NCBI RefSeq assembly: GCF_036370855.1
Contig: NC_088102.1
Coordinates: 35,625,835-35,689,834, forward strand
Direction: 5' to 3'
DNA length: 64,000 nt
Source: Dromaius novaehollandiae
Taxonomy: Eukaryota > Chordata > Aves > Casuariiformes > Dromaiidae
The position numbers were made by a program, and so were the translations under genes. The notes beneath the pieces are model-generated. The model was not told the DNA's origin. It worked only from the letters and a program-made list of their open reading frames with translations, and did not search any database. Positions 26,601 through 37,855 of the stretch are shown here, piece after piece. Position 1 is the stretch's first letter. Every line of letters begins with the position of its first letter.

Positions 26601-26760
26601 TCATCAGGCAGGGTACATCTGTTAAAATCCCTAACAGTGGCAGTACCTTGTTTGGTTTAAATTGCAGCGTTCACATATGAACTACTTGCTTGTTTTGCGG
26701 GTTTCATATACTAAAAGGGAGTCAGAATAGTTCTAGAAGGAATACTACTGGGCCTTTTTG
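20644..26760. other. Long repeat-poor non-coding interval; candidate regulatory DNA
   Basis: Six kilobases in which I recognise no mobile element and no gene. Microsatellite-like spots are limited to a T14 tract (22392-22405) and an AT palindrome (22737-22766). Open frames stay under 96 codons (longest 21906-22193, minus) and lack known motifs. The text is of mixed complexity, including a moderately GC-balanced part at about 25420-25830. Octamer ATGCAAAT sites occur at 23137-23144 and 26408-26415. A long repeat-poor run can mark conserved non-coding elements, but conservation cannot be read from one sequence. Confidence 0.5.
22737..22766. repeat. AT-only palindromic tract
   Basis: A block made only of A and T, with nested palindromes such as 'ttttaaaa' and 'tttaaattta'. 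It could extrude as a small cruciform. No known function. Confidence 0.7.
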
Positions 26761-26896
26761 TTAGGTGCTAGGTCTTCAACTCCAAAACTCACACTCAGGT
26801 TTCCTAAAACACCTAAGCTACCTGAGAATCTAAACTTTTTTACTCTCGGTGAGACTTAGGTTCCTCAGTCATCCAGGTGACTGAAAATTTTAACCA
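26761..26896. repeat. Sauropsid palindromic repeat fragment ('aggtgccta' type)
   Basis: 'aggtgctaggtcttcaactc', 'aaaacacctaagctacctga', 'gagacttaggttcctcagtc' and 'aggtgactgaaaattttaac' follow the layout of a repeat common in turtles and crocodilians. There 'taggtgcctaa' and 'ttaggcacct' arms flank a 'gaaaatttta' boundary. Several decayed copies of the arm are visible. Family name not assigned. Confidence 0.5.
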
Positions 26897-27000
26897 TCAT
26901 CATGCAAGACAGGCACAGAGACTGAACGAGAATGCTTCTTGCGACCTGCCTGTGCATCAGATTTAAAGCCATTACCTCGTGTCGCCAACACCGAGGGAAT

Positions 27001-27068
27001 GATTTGGCCCCACTGAATTCAGAAACAAAAGTCTCATTGATTTAACTGGGCCAGAATTTCATCCCAAA
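27001..27068. repeat. Sauropsid palindromic repeat fragment ('ttggccccactgaa' type)
   Basis: 'gatttggccccactgaattc' and 'gtctcattgatttaactggg' followed by 'ccagaatttcatcc' match a '(a)tttggccccattgaagtcaa...cattgacttcaatgggccaggatttca' layout. The mirrored arms face each other across about 20 bp. It lies 105 bp from the preceding fragment and may belong to the same insertion. Confidence 0.5.
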
Positions 27069-27805
27069 GGTTTCCCCCCTCCTTTTTCTTAATATAACCA
27101 GCAACAAGTTAGATGTTAATTCATATTTCATGGAAGTATTTTAATATTGAAAATCTAATGAAGATTTAGCACTCAGTTTTTAATGAGGCTGACATAACTG
27201 TTGAAAGAAAGCAAATACATTATTCTAATTAATACCAGTTCGTAAGTGCTCCTGATTTATATATTAAACAAGAAAGAAAGTGTCTTGTCATACACTAAAA
27301 TTTATATTGTATTCACCCATCATTTACTTAGAATTTTTTCTTTTTTTTTTTCATGTGAGGGGTATGATGGAAGCTGCCATGTAGAATTGTACAGCTGCTG
27401 CATGTGCTGTAAGTACTGTGATCACATCACCCTTATTTTCTGATGATGCGCCTCAAATCAATTCTATCCATGTGTCTTTGTCTCCACCTGACACCTCCTG
27501 CTATCATAATAATAATGCTGTATGGTTTAAAGCTTAAAGCTTTTGTATACTGTATTTTCTTAATAACACCAGGGAGCCAGACAGTTTCCCTGCTATAAAG
27601 GCACATTGTTATAAACAGGAAAGGGCCTGCATTGAAAAATTTTTGATCAAGGTATTGAAACCAACAAAAATCACGCATGTTACAGCTGGAGTTTTGGTTA
27701 GTCCATTTTAGAATCTGACAAAAATTGAGATTCTGGGTACATGTTTTGGGTGCTGTCTCTTCTCTAGGCATTAGGGCATCTTTTATTCAAGCTAATGTTT
27801 GGAAT

Positions 27806-27838
27806 GGAACAAAACAAAACAGAACAGAATAGAATAGG
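27806..27838. repeat. Degenerate pentanucleotide repeat ((A)AAACA / AGAAC / AGAAT)
   Basis: Six to seven 5-bp units reading aaaac, aaaac, agaac, agaat, agaat. A short degenerate tandem repeat. Confidence 0.8.
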
Positions 27839-30287
27839 TTGTGAATGCATTTGGAAATGCTTTTACCTGTGTAACCAAGCAGAATGGGAGAATGAATTAA
27901 GCAAGAGAAAATAGTCTTGTAACTACAGTGTTTTGTATAGTCGTGAAAGATGTTTGAGTTAAATTTGAAAGGTAATGTGTCAGCATCATTAGACAGACAT
28001 TTCATTGTGAACATACAATAGGTTGAAGATTCCTTTTGGATAAATCCAAAATCATTTAAGGGTTAACTGCTATGCTAGCATCACACTGTGGAAAATACAG
28101 AGGTATCATTGTCAAACATGTTGTCTGAGATGCTTTTATACTCATCTCTCATATGCTCCTCCCCACTTCTCTATTTTCCTCTTCTTTCCAATAAAATTTT
28201 TCATTTCCTTCAACCTCATCCTTCCTTCCCATGGCACTACTTTCTCTCTTGATCCCCAGCAACCATCAGGAACCTGAAAGGTTTCCTTTAAATGATTGTG
28301 CTGAGCTTTCAAATGTCTCCTTCCAAGCATGATACCTTTAGCTGATATTCTGGTCTTGATACATGCTCTGTTTTAGGTTTGTCTTGCTTTCTTTAGAATG
28401 TGTGCACCTAGGGATTCAGTTCTAAATGTACAGTTTCTGAAAAACATTGAACCTTAGCACCATACCCTCTAAGATCTGAAGGCAGCAGCTATCTCAGCAG
28501 AGATTTACAGACTATCACAAAATGTATTTCAACAGAAGCTCAGAATCCTGTTATGTGGCATTAAAGGCAAGGGATGAGAAAAGGTAGAGGATTAGAAGAT
28601 CAAACTCCTAAAAAGGGGGGTTCATCAAAAGATTGATTTTGTGCACCTGGATGAGATTTAAGCTTGCTCTTTCCAAGCTGTTTTTGTGCGAGCAGATTCA
28701 TCTCTGAGCTGCTAGGGGTGACCTCTTTTATTCAGAAAGTTTCTCAAACAGGAATTTCAAAAGATTTTGCATGTGTGTTCTTTCTGGCCGAAACACATTC
28801 CACCCTGCAAAGTCAGAAACCAGCCAAAAGCAAGAATGAATAATTTACAAAGGGCAGCTGGCCTGGTTCTTGAAAAATCAAACTAAAATCTTGACTCCAA
28901 CCCTCCTTTAAGTGAGTAGATCTAAAGCCTAGCCCTGCAGGTCAAGACCATTCTTACATTTGTTTTGCCTATCTGCCTAAATTTCCCTTCTTCTACTGTG
29001 TGTAGACATAGGAGGAGATATTCTTTTTCCACTCTCTTCCTATCCTTAAATTGCATAGTGCTGTTGATTCAATCATAGCTACTTTTGGATTAGAAAATAT
29101 GCTCTAAGAGTAGGTGAATATTTTTTGTAGCCTGCAGAGGACGTAGAGATTAGTGCCTGGTGAGGAGATGATTTAAAATAGAATGTATTAAAGCAGAGCT
29201 GCACGCTCTCCCTGTAAGACAAAGTATTACCCAAATTACTTGTGTATAACTATGGAGTCCTCACTGCAGTTACCCTGCTTGCAGGGATGTTGCCTGGTAG
29301 CCGTTTGGTAGTAAGCCATTGACTCATTAATGTCACTGCTCTAGGTAGCGTTCTAAGATGGGAGATAATATTTTACCTCTTCATTAGTTAAAAAACCTAG
29401 CAGCTAATGTCAGCTACTGCTGACATCCTTATTTAAATTACATTCTAGGCTTCATCACATTGCTAGGACTGTTATTTAACAAAGATCGCAATATATTTTC
29501 ATATATCACGTAGTGACTTTTAAGCCATCTCTTTTGACATATGCTAACCTACAGCAAAATAAAGATTTCTCTGTAGATCTTAGCTAAACAGCATAATAGT
29601 GAGCTCAGTTGTACTTATCTTAATCAAAAATAATCAAGAATAATATTTATGTGTATGCTGCTCCTGCTGTGGATGCATAAAGCAATAGTAAAGAGCCATA
29701 CAAAAATTTTGAAACTGGATCACCACTCCCTGCTGTTCAGTAGATGGTGAAATTCGGTGTACTTCAGTCCAAATTTGAGCACAAATTCTTCATAGCTTGA
29801 GGACTGTGTGTGCTACCATTTGCGATGTAGTTATCCACTATTGCAGTATAATGTTCAGAATTTTTATAAAAGAATCCCAACACCAGTACTTGGTCCACAC
29901 ACAGTTTAGGATAGGTTTAAAATCTTGGCCAGACACATGATTTTCTTTAGCAATACCTCTACAACACGTACAGAAATTGTCAACACCAGCTAAGTGTCAG
30001 TATAAGGCCTGGTATAATCCTCAAGGGAATAACCTGTATCAGTATAAATATGTTTATGCTGATAACTGAGTCCACACTGTAGCCCTTTGTGCGTTCAGAA
30101 CATATAAAAGAAGCTACATTTTTATGGAGTGAATCGAGGTGCATAGCCTGGAAAAGAAGCAGAAACAGAGCATAAGATGAGAGTAGCTCAGATGCATTTA
30201 ACATCTGCAAACAAAAATCAGTGTTCACTCAGATAAATGGATTTCCATGTGATGTTCCTTCCTCTTCTCTTTGTTAAGCATGGAGCT

Positions 30288-30319
30288 CTTTTTTTCCTTT
30301 CCCCCCCCTTTTTTTTTCC
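30288..30319. repeat. Pyrimidine-only T/C tract
   Basis: A pure pyrimidine run, T-runs around an uninterrupted block of C (30301-30308). It could form triplex-type structures. No other feature nearby. Confidence 0.85.
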
Positions 30320-32840
30320 GAAGCTAGTGGTAGATCTGCTTCTGGCAGTATGTTATGTTCAACCATTAGTTTATTTTTTAAGACTAAGAAGAGATATTTC
30401 TACATTATAAATTATTTATAAACATAAGAACAAAGGGAGGCTGTCAGGGATGCTGGTACTTTGAGAAAACAAAAAAAAGATGATGAATATATGAAGAATA
30501 CAATTTTATGAAGGAAGGAGGGGGGGAACTCAACTACTAATTATTAACATTCATCTGCAGACAAAGACCTGAAAGGATAGGATTAGAGGGATACATTTAC
30601 ATCTGTCTGTCACAAAAAGAAATCTCTTTAAAGGTTTACTAGACTGTCACAAAACTTCTTCTAATGTTAAACTTGAGGGTCTCACGAGGGAGAGGAATAG
30701 CTCAGTTTTGGCCCATTCAAAAATAAAGTGATATTAAAAAACAAATACCCAGAGCACTTACGTTTTTAGTAACAGCTCCAGCTGAATCTCTTTAGGTGAC
30801 ATACAGGTTCATATGTCATGGAAAAACTTTTACATGTCACTGCAAGTTTCAGTAGTTTCTGTTTACACAGCCATGTGTACTTTGAGACATGATATGGCTG
30901 CCACAGCAATCATTTTGTGAATAGCATTCATCCTCTGGACGCTTCTTTTCATCTATAAAAAGAAATCTGCAATAGGTTGCTTTGACAATTCAAGATGCTG
31001 AGCCACAGTTTCTCTCCTTTAAAGAAGCAGACATTAAGGTTAAATACATTAAAAGCACACAAAAATAAACACGCTGTGTATGTACAATACGTTGACAATA
31101 GCAAAACTTCAATATACTGCAGTTTTTGATCAAAGAACTAAATCTGTAGAAAAGAAATCCAGAATATAGCTAAAGTTGTCATTTCATTTTTCATAGCAAA
31201 GTAGTTTGTATTGAACATGCATCACTATGGAAAAATCTAGAACACTATTTTATATTACTTGAGTTGTTGTGTGTAGCCATATCAGGGAGGTATTCAGACA
31301 GCTACTCTTAGGATCTGACATATATTTTCTTCGTATTGTATTCTGGTGGATTTTATTGTGATTTATACACTGGCTTGATGAACATATGAAATGGCTTGCA
31401 AGGGAGAAAGTTTTCATCTTGAGCACTTTGTTAGAGATACTCAAATTAGCAAAGAAAAATGTCAAGGATTCATCTAGATCAGTCCCTCGCCAAATCAGGA
31501 TGATTCTCTATAGTATAAAAAAACAAATCCAGATTCGACCTTTGAGATTCAACTATTGCCGTCATTAAGCATGCCGTTTCATGTTTTGGATGGGATTCAA
31601 AGACCTAGAACAGTACCTCTGATTTCACAGTCATTCATTTTTCCATGTCCGGTGCAGAGAATATTCTCCAATCTCTATTTTCAAAGCTGACTGGTGATTA
31701 CTGGTGTCTGCTTTTATATGCAAATGTTGAGACAGCAAAAAAAGACCTGATATTCAGGGGCTAGTTCCTGAGGTCTGCTGAAGTTTCAGCTCTCTAGGTG
31801 TCTCAGCTTGGGCACGCAAAAGCAGATGCATCCAAATGTAGGCCCATATGCTTGAGCATGTTGCACCACTATATATGCACTCTCTGGCACTGCTGAAAGG
31901 CATACATTCCCTGCAACCCTCCCACACACCTCCCTCTGTTCTGCTCCATTTAGGTCTGTGCACATAATCTAGATTTCAGGTAACCTGAATGAAAAAGTTC
32001 TTTTTATTCCAGTAGCTGATAAATGAGATGGTCAAGATTCGAGTCGACTCCATAGCCAGCTTCTCAGCATGCATATTCCCTGTGGATACAGTATTCAGTT
32101 ACATACAAAGGACACTGGTGCTGAAAGGAAATGCAAAAATGATGGCTCATAAAACTGGAATTGTGTAAGCAGTAATAACAAGATATTTTATTCTTTACAT
32201 ATCTATTTCATCATCCACATTTCCCTTCACTCAAAACTTCTCTTACTGAATGCAACTGAGTAATCCACCTGAGCTATAAAGGTAATAAAGCAAAATTATC
32301 ACCGTAACTCTAGGAAATATCTTAATACATTTTTGAAGGACTTTTTCAAAAATAAAGCAAAACCCATACAGCAGTGTCTAGCAGACAAACCCTTAAGATA
32401 CAGAAAACGAAACACGGTAAAAATGCCTAAGAAATGTGAAATTGTAGGTGTCAAAAGCAATTGGATTGTTATGCCCCTTTTCGATTCACATATCTTTCAG
32501 ACAGCTCTTCTTTATGCCTGTTCTGCAGTTCTAGCTTGATATTTTAGGGGACAAAAACTCTAGTTCTCAGTAAAGGGTGTTATTTTAGAGGTCCAACAGT
32601 ATTTTCTGTCTTGTGTTCCTTATACAGTACCTCACCACTAATCAAATTCTAAAGAACAGAAAAAATATGCAGTCACTTAGTAGGGATTAAATTTCACGTC
32701 TTTACAGTTGGAGATCTATTTTCTCTATTTTCTGTTACTCATAAAGCAGGCATGTGAAGCCAATTTAAGAAGCAAATGGTGACAGATTTGAAAGGAAACA
32801 TTAAAGCTACAGTTGAATATTTACTTTGCACCTGTTCTCT

Positions 32841-32950
32841 ATTATATATTTTTATATTTATATGTGTATGTGAGTTTGTGTGTGTATACATTCACACACT
32901 ATATATATCTAGTATCTAGATATATATGTCCAGTGTCTATATATAGAATC
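32841..32950. repeat. TA/TG simple-sequence region with two hairpins
   Basis: A low-complexity block of TA, TG and CA steps. It contains a perfect palindrome with 12-bp arms and a 3-nt centre: 'atatatatctag' (32901-32912) and 'ctagatatatat' (32916-32927). Just upstream, 'gtgtgtg' and 'cacacac' around a 'tatacatt' centre give a second smaller hairpin. Both are compatible with cruciform extrusion. Confidence 0.85.
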
Positions 32951-34697
32951 TATGTATTGTAGGCAAGTAGAAAATACATATTTGTTTCTTTCTCATTTCA
33001 CTTTTTACCTGAGAAGTAAATGTTTTGCATTTTTCCTTCTGGAACAAACATGTTCATGAGGGTAACCACATGAAATACCTTTCCAGTCTCCAGAGAGAAC
33101 AAAGTTTGTGAAAAAGCTACTTATAATGGAGGAGTTCAGCTAAATATAAATTATTGTAATCAATGGCAATATAAATTTGAAGAGTATAATACATTCTGTA
33201 TACTGCTAATATTTGCTACTATTACATGTATTTCCAAAAGTAAAATTGTTGCACTTCAAACAAATTTTCTCTCTGGCTTAAAGCAATTTATTATTCAAAT
33301 CTTCCTATTTTTATCTACTAGGAAAATATGTAATGTAGACAGGCAGGTAACAAAATAATTGCTGAAGCTCATCAGAGGCAGGACTTTCACAAGGCAATTG
33401 TTGAATCTTATCAAAGTTTGGGATCTGACTTAAGAAAGATCTGTTTTCAAGTGCCTGTGCCTAATTCCACTTCTGAAGCAAGCCCTTCTCTGTCTATCTG
33501 CCAGGGCATGTCATGCAGCTCTAGAATTTACTTCCTGTTTGCAAGCAAGCTAAAACTTGTATCCACACCACACAGCTTGTTACATTTAAGCATGACTCCA
33601 TGGCAGTTAACTACAATTATATAGATAGTACACAGGCATGGTGCTATGCTGACGAGGATAATTTACTCTTCTCTGCCATGAAGTCTCCACAGCTAATTAT
33701 GCTCAGTCATCTTTTCTAACTCCTTCCAGCAGTTGCTTCTGGTGCATTTTATCTGTATTTACATAAAATGCATCTTTGATCCTATTTCTCGCCCCATGCA
33801 TTACATTATTTTATATGTTGCATTCACAGAGATAAGTTGCTATGTGGAGATACTGAAGTGATGATATTCCTAAATAGACACTCTAGGGTGTTGATAGGGG
33901 CAGCAAGTTGCTAGTTTCCCTGATCTTCTAGAGATTTATGTGCCAGTGTAATGAGAATAATAAACTGCTGTTCATTGTCAGTGTCTTTAAGAATCTGTTC
34001 ATAAAAGCACATATTTGCAATTCGTATTTGGCTTTGAACAAGCATACAAGAAGGTAGCTGAGAATAGGTCCAAAATTAGATGTAAGAAAACCAGAAATAA
34101 TCAGTAGAACTCTGGAAGACTCTGGAAGACAAAGTGAGGACAAGAGTGTGGATCATATATGTAAAATCAGGGCATTTAGGAGTGAGGTGGGTAGTGAAAT
34201 ACTGTTTTTTGAAGTTTGGATTCTGGGACTCTTCATGCATACACACAGCATGATTAGGAGACACCCCTATTCAGGATTTGGTTCCTGACATTCACTTTTG
34301 CATCCCTACAGCAGAACATGGAGTGGTAAGTCCCTGGTTTCGATCACTTGTCAAATATTCTGGAAGGATGGAATTAAAGGCCTGGCACTCAAATTTTGAG
34401 TGAATTAGAGATTTAAGCATTTGAGTTGAGCATTTCTGCAGTTCAAAAGCAAGGTAAGCTATCAGTGTAGATATAGACACTTAACATAAATTCCAGGATG
34501 GTAGTGGACAAATGAACATGGCACCCTTCTTGTTTTAGTACTAATATTGTCTCTCCCGGAAAAGGAAAATACATTTTTCTGATACTTCCAAGGATACCTA
34601 AAGGTGGTATGCATTTCTAGTGGGGACTTAACTCTACCAAGGACAGCAATAGGGGAGATGCAAAGCAACAGATAATTTTGCATTATTGTGTCCCTCT
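32951..34697. other. Non-coding interval, unassigned
   Basis: No gene or named repeat. Open frames are at most 73 codons. A small tandem duplication of 'ctctggaaga' type sits at about 34111-34132. Confidence 0.6.
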
Positions 34698-34882
34698 CCT
34701 ATAGTGCCTTTTGTTTAAGGATTTCAAAGAATTTTAAAAATGAGGTCCATTTTGCAAATAAGATAATTGAGGCACTGCACAGTGAAATGACTTGCCTGAG
34801 GTTCAACTACAGGCAAACTGTCAAGCTACAATCAGAAAACAGAATATCTGTTCCTTTCAGGTACTATATCCACTAGGTTAAG
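34698..34882 (-). mobile_element. Old MIR/CORE-type SINE copy
   Basis: Read on the plus strand (antisense), it shows 'atagtgccttttg', 'ggatttcaaagaatttta', 'ccattttgcaaataagataa', 'ttgaggcac' and 'gaaatgacttgcctgaggtt', ending with 'cactaggtta'. These follow in order the antisense landmarks of MIR-like SINEs: ...cattttacagatgaggaaa, ctgaggcac, tgacttgcccaaggtca, ...aaccacta. The last block corresponds to the tRNA-derived head. The high divergence indicates an ancient, inactive copy. The frame 34688-34876 across it is not a gene. Confidence 0.8.
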
Positions 34883-35210
34883 CCAGTTGTTACTTGCTGC
34901 TTTAAAGTATTCCGCATGTTCTAAATTGTGCCCCTTACTACAGGCTTGATTTTAATTTATCAGCGATGAATAACAGAAGCAATTTTATGGAAGCTAATCG
35001 AGCTATCCAGGAGTAAAAACAGTGTAACTAAAACTAAACACCAAAAGTAAGTTAGGAATTTTTCATTCCTTTTCAATAATGAAGGTAAAGTCACTGAAAA
35101 TATTTAAACGGATTGTTTTGATTCTGCAGACACTGGCAATTCTAATGTCAAGATAGGATATTCTTCTAAAACAAATGTTCTCATACAAAAAGAAATTAAT
35201 TCAGGACAGT

Positions 35211-35277
35211 ATAGAGGAGGTCAAACTAGGTGATCAGAATTATCCTTTCTGGATGCATAATCTATGGATTTATGAAT
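35211..35277 (+). mobile_element. CR1 LINE 3'-terminal fragment
   Basis: 'gaggaggtcaaactaggtga', 'tcagaattatcctttctgg' and 'aatctatggatttatgaat' match the CR1 3' tail '...gtcagactagatgatca-aatggtcccttctggc...aatctatgaatctatga'. The terminal near-repeat of 'atctatg' / 'tttatga' is the usual CR1 end. Only the final 60-70 bp remain, a severe 5' truncation. The tail wording is of the kind I associate with turtles and crocodilians. Confidence 0.75.
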
Positions 35278-37789
35278 AATGTGAATATGCTGCAACTATA
35301 TTGCAGTGTCATTTTCCCTTAAAAGTAGCTATATACTTGTTTGCATGTTAAATTTCATTGTCTAGTAACAGACTCTATATTTCTGCTTAGTATGTCTTAA
35401 GTTGGGAGAAGATTTCCACAGTCTTGTTGGAAAGTAATCCAAGGCAGATTTCCTTACACCTTGGTCTCTATACTGAAAGCTTTAGGTGCCCTCTTTTGGT
35501 ATAAAATGGGAATTTCAAGCAGGCTTTGTTTATTAAAACTCAACCTGTGGGGGAATTGCAACAAATCTCTAAATTATGTGAATCCTATGATAAGCATTAT
35601 ACAGGTGGAATTTGCCCACAGAAAAAGCATTTTATTTCATATGAAGTCTTATTGTATGATGCACCTCAGTATTAATCTCACATATACAGCCAGTTCATGT
35701 TTTTCCATTAAATTCTCAAATTAGGTATTGGATTTTAATTGTTATGCTTCAAGAAATATACATGCTTAAAGCCAATATACCTGGAATGCATAAATGCGAT
35801 GAAAGCAGAATTGTAATTCACAGAACATTTTCTGCTGAATTTAAAGGTTTAGTTATGTCATACTGTCTATATGGCTTTCTTTGGCATGGGGACTCACTTA
35901 TCTAAGCCACAGCAAAGTTCTAGTTCCAACAAGTACAATGCTATAAAACATCAAAAACATTTCCTTTAAGAATATACAAGTATAAATACAGAGATTTTAT
36001 AAGTTCAGCTTGTATCTTTGTGTTCAGCAATGTGATTGTATGGGGTATACTTCTGTCCATGTCAAGATCAGCAATATTCTGTGTAGTTTCTTTTACTACT
36101 GGTTTCCTTTCATTTTTCATTTAGAGTCCTTAACCTGATTTTACAAAGACAAAAGAAGCTACTTTCTCATTTCTTCTTCCTCAGCAACACTTGCTGTTTT
36201 GATATTTTGAAATATCTTCAGAGTTGTTAGTAGCTAACCCTAAATTGGTGTTATGTCAGAAAGAATCTCAGATGTAGTTATTGAAGCAGTTAATGCTAGT
36301 TTTTAGGAATACGTGATGTAATATCTAAATCTTCTCCAACATTTTTCTGCCAAGTAGACTAAGAAAATCTATAGAAATTCATAGTTTAGAGAGCATTAGC
36401 AGGACACTGTTTTTTCTTCAGATTTGCCTCTCATAGTTAATGGAACATTACCATTCCAAAAATGAGAAGGTGTACTGGAGGTACACTCTCAACAAATACA
36501 GAAACTACAAGGGAGAGCTCTGCATGTTTTGTATTGGCTTTGAATATATTCTTCAAGGGTGTTCTTATATTCTTCTACGTAAGTCAACCTCAATTTCTCT
36601 GATCATATCAATACTGACCAAGAGATAAATGATTCAGCTTTTTACTTCCTTAGCAGATAATCCTACTGAGTCCCAATCTGATTTTTCTCTCAGGAGTGTT
36701 TTAGTCCAAAATCTTTTTCAATCAGGTGGAAGTATGAGGTTTTTAGCAGGGAGGGAATATGGCTCATGACATTTGTTTTCAGACCTTCCTAATAAAAGGA
36801 ATGTTCTTTGTACCTGCTTGTTGTTGTTAGTATTACCTCTAAAATGATAAGCTGCAATTTTAACTATAACTAGCTGAACAGTGGCAGAAGATGAATGCCT
36901 GTAACTTTGCAAATTTAACATCAGTACTAGCATTATGTGCAGACTTAGGGCAGTAGGGCACATTGTCACATCAATTTTTAATCAGGATTCTCCAATTAAA
37001 TCAATGGACAGTACTGTTTAAAAGCCAATAGTACAGTAGTTGGCTCTAATCCATAGATTTAGAGGATAGTCAAGTTCAGGCTGACGGTAACATAAGTAAT
37101 GGAGGTTGCTTTCAAGTGTTCTCAGTCATTTAGCTCACTCTAAAATGCAAAGTTTCAAAACTGTGCATCTGATGACAGAGTTAGGCTCCATTTGTAAATA
37201 CATTTCCTGTAATGTGGGATGCAATGTTTTATTCATAATGTGATGAAGAGCAAGACAATATGGGCCAAAACAGGCAGAGTTTTGTAAGCAGATAGGAGAC
37301 ATAGAAGTAATTTGTAATAGTCACAAGTCATTGTTGGGTAAGTAAGAAATGTCCCACTGAGCAACTTCAATACTTTTTTGATATTCCTGTACAGTCACAG
37401 CACAGATTTGTTTCTTAAATAGTCAATACTGTGGCAATTTTCACAGTATATCTTGGCTTTTTATGCTAGTGAGGCAGAGAATGAGAGGACTATTATAAGT
37501 ATCAGGGCAATGTTACCTAGTTTTTTTTTTCTCACAGGGTTGTGAGAAGCATGGGGTTATTCAGATGAATTTCTATTCATCTAGGAAACAAGGAGTAGTG
37601 CAGAGATGACAAAGTTAAAGAAAGATGAATTGGACATGTTTCCTTTTAGATTTCAGAAGTTCTAAAATTCTTGATAGGGTCCAGTTCAATGTCAGAGACC
37701 TGAATCTATCAGTCCCATAGATACATGCAGATTAGAAGCAGTAAATCTTCAGTACTTTTTCATGCACCTTTGCAGGAATGAAAAGGCCT
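35278..37789. other. Non-coding interval, unassigned
   Basis: No gene or named repeat recognised. The longest open frame is 87 codons (35461-35724, plus), with no motif that I know. Confidence 0.6.
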
Positions 37790-37855
37790 GAGGATCAGAT
37801 CTGCTGATTTTGAAGTGCCTGGCAAAACTTACATTGACTTCATTGGAAGCAAGAC
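37790..37855. repeat. Sauropsid palindromic repeat fragment ('ggatcag...cattgacttca' type)
   Basis: 'ctgaggatcagatctgctga', 'gaagtgcctggcaaaactta' and 'cattgacttcattggaagca' fit a layout of 'ggatcaggcc...gcaaaactcccattgacttcaatgggagcaggatc'. The arms are partly mirrored. Similarity is clear in the 'cattgacttca' half and weaker in the other. Confidence 0.5.

Larger units (their letters stand above)
27069..32840. other. Non-coding interval with minor simple repeats
   Basis: No gene recognised. The longest open frame is 112 codons on the minus strand (27433-27771), with no known motif and no conserved-looking context. Simple-sequence spots: an 'aaaac/gaac' pentamer-like run (27806-27838) and a C/T tract with eight C and two T runs (30288-30319). 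No interspersed repeat is recognised. Confidence 0.55.

Noticed and set aside
29738..29760. 'ttcagtagatggtg' as a CTCF-binding site
   Set aside because: Differs from the core consensus at both edges; a single short match in 64 kb is expected by chance.
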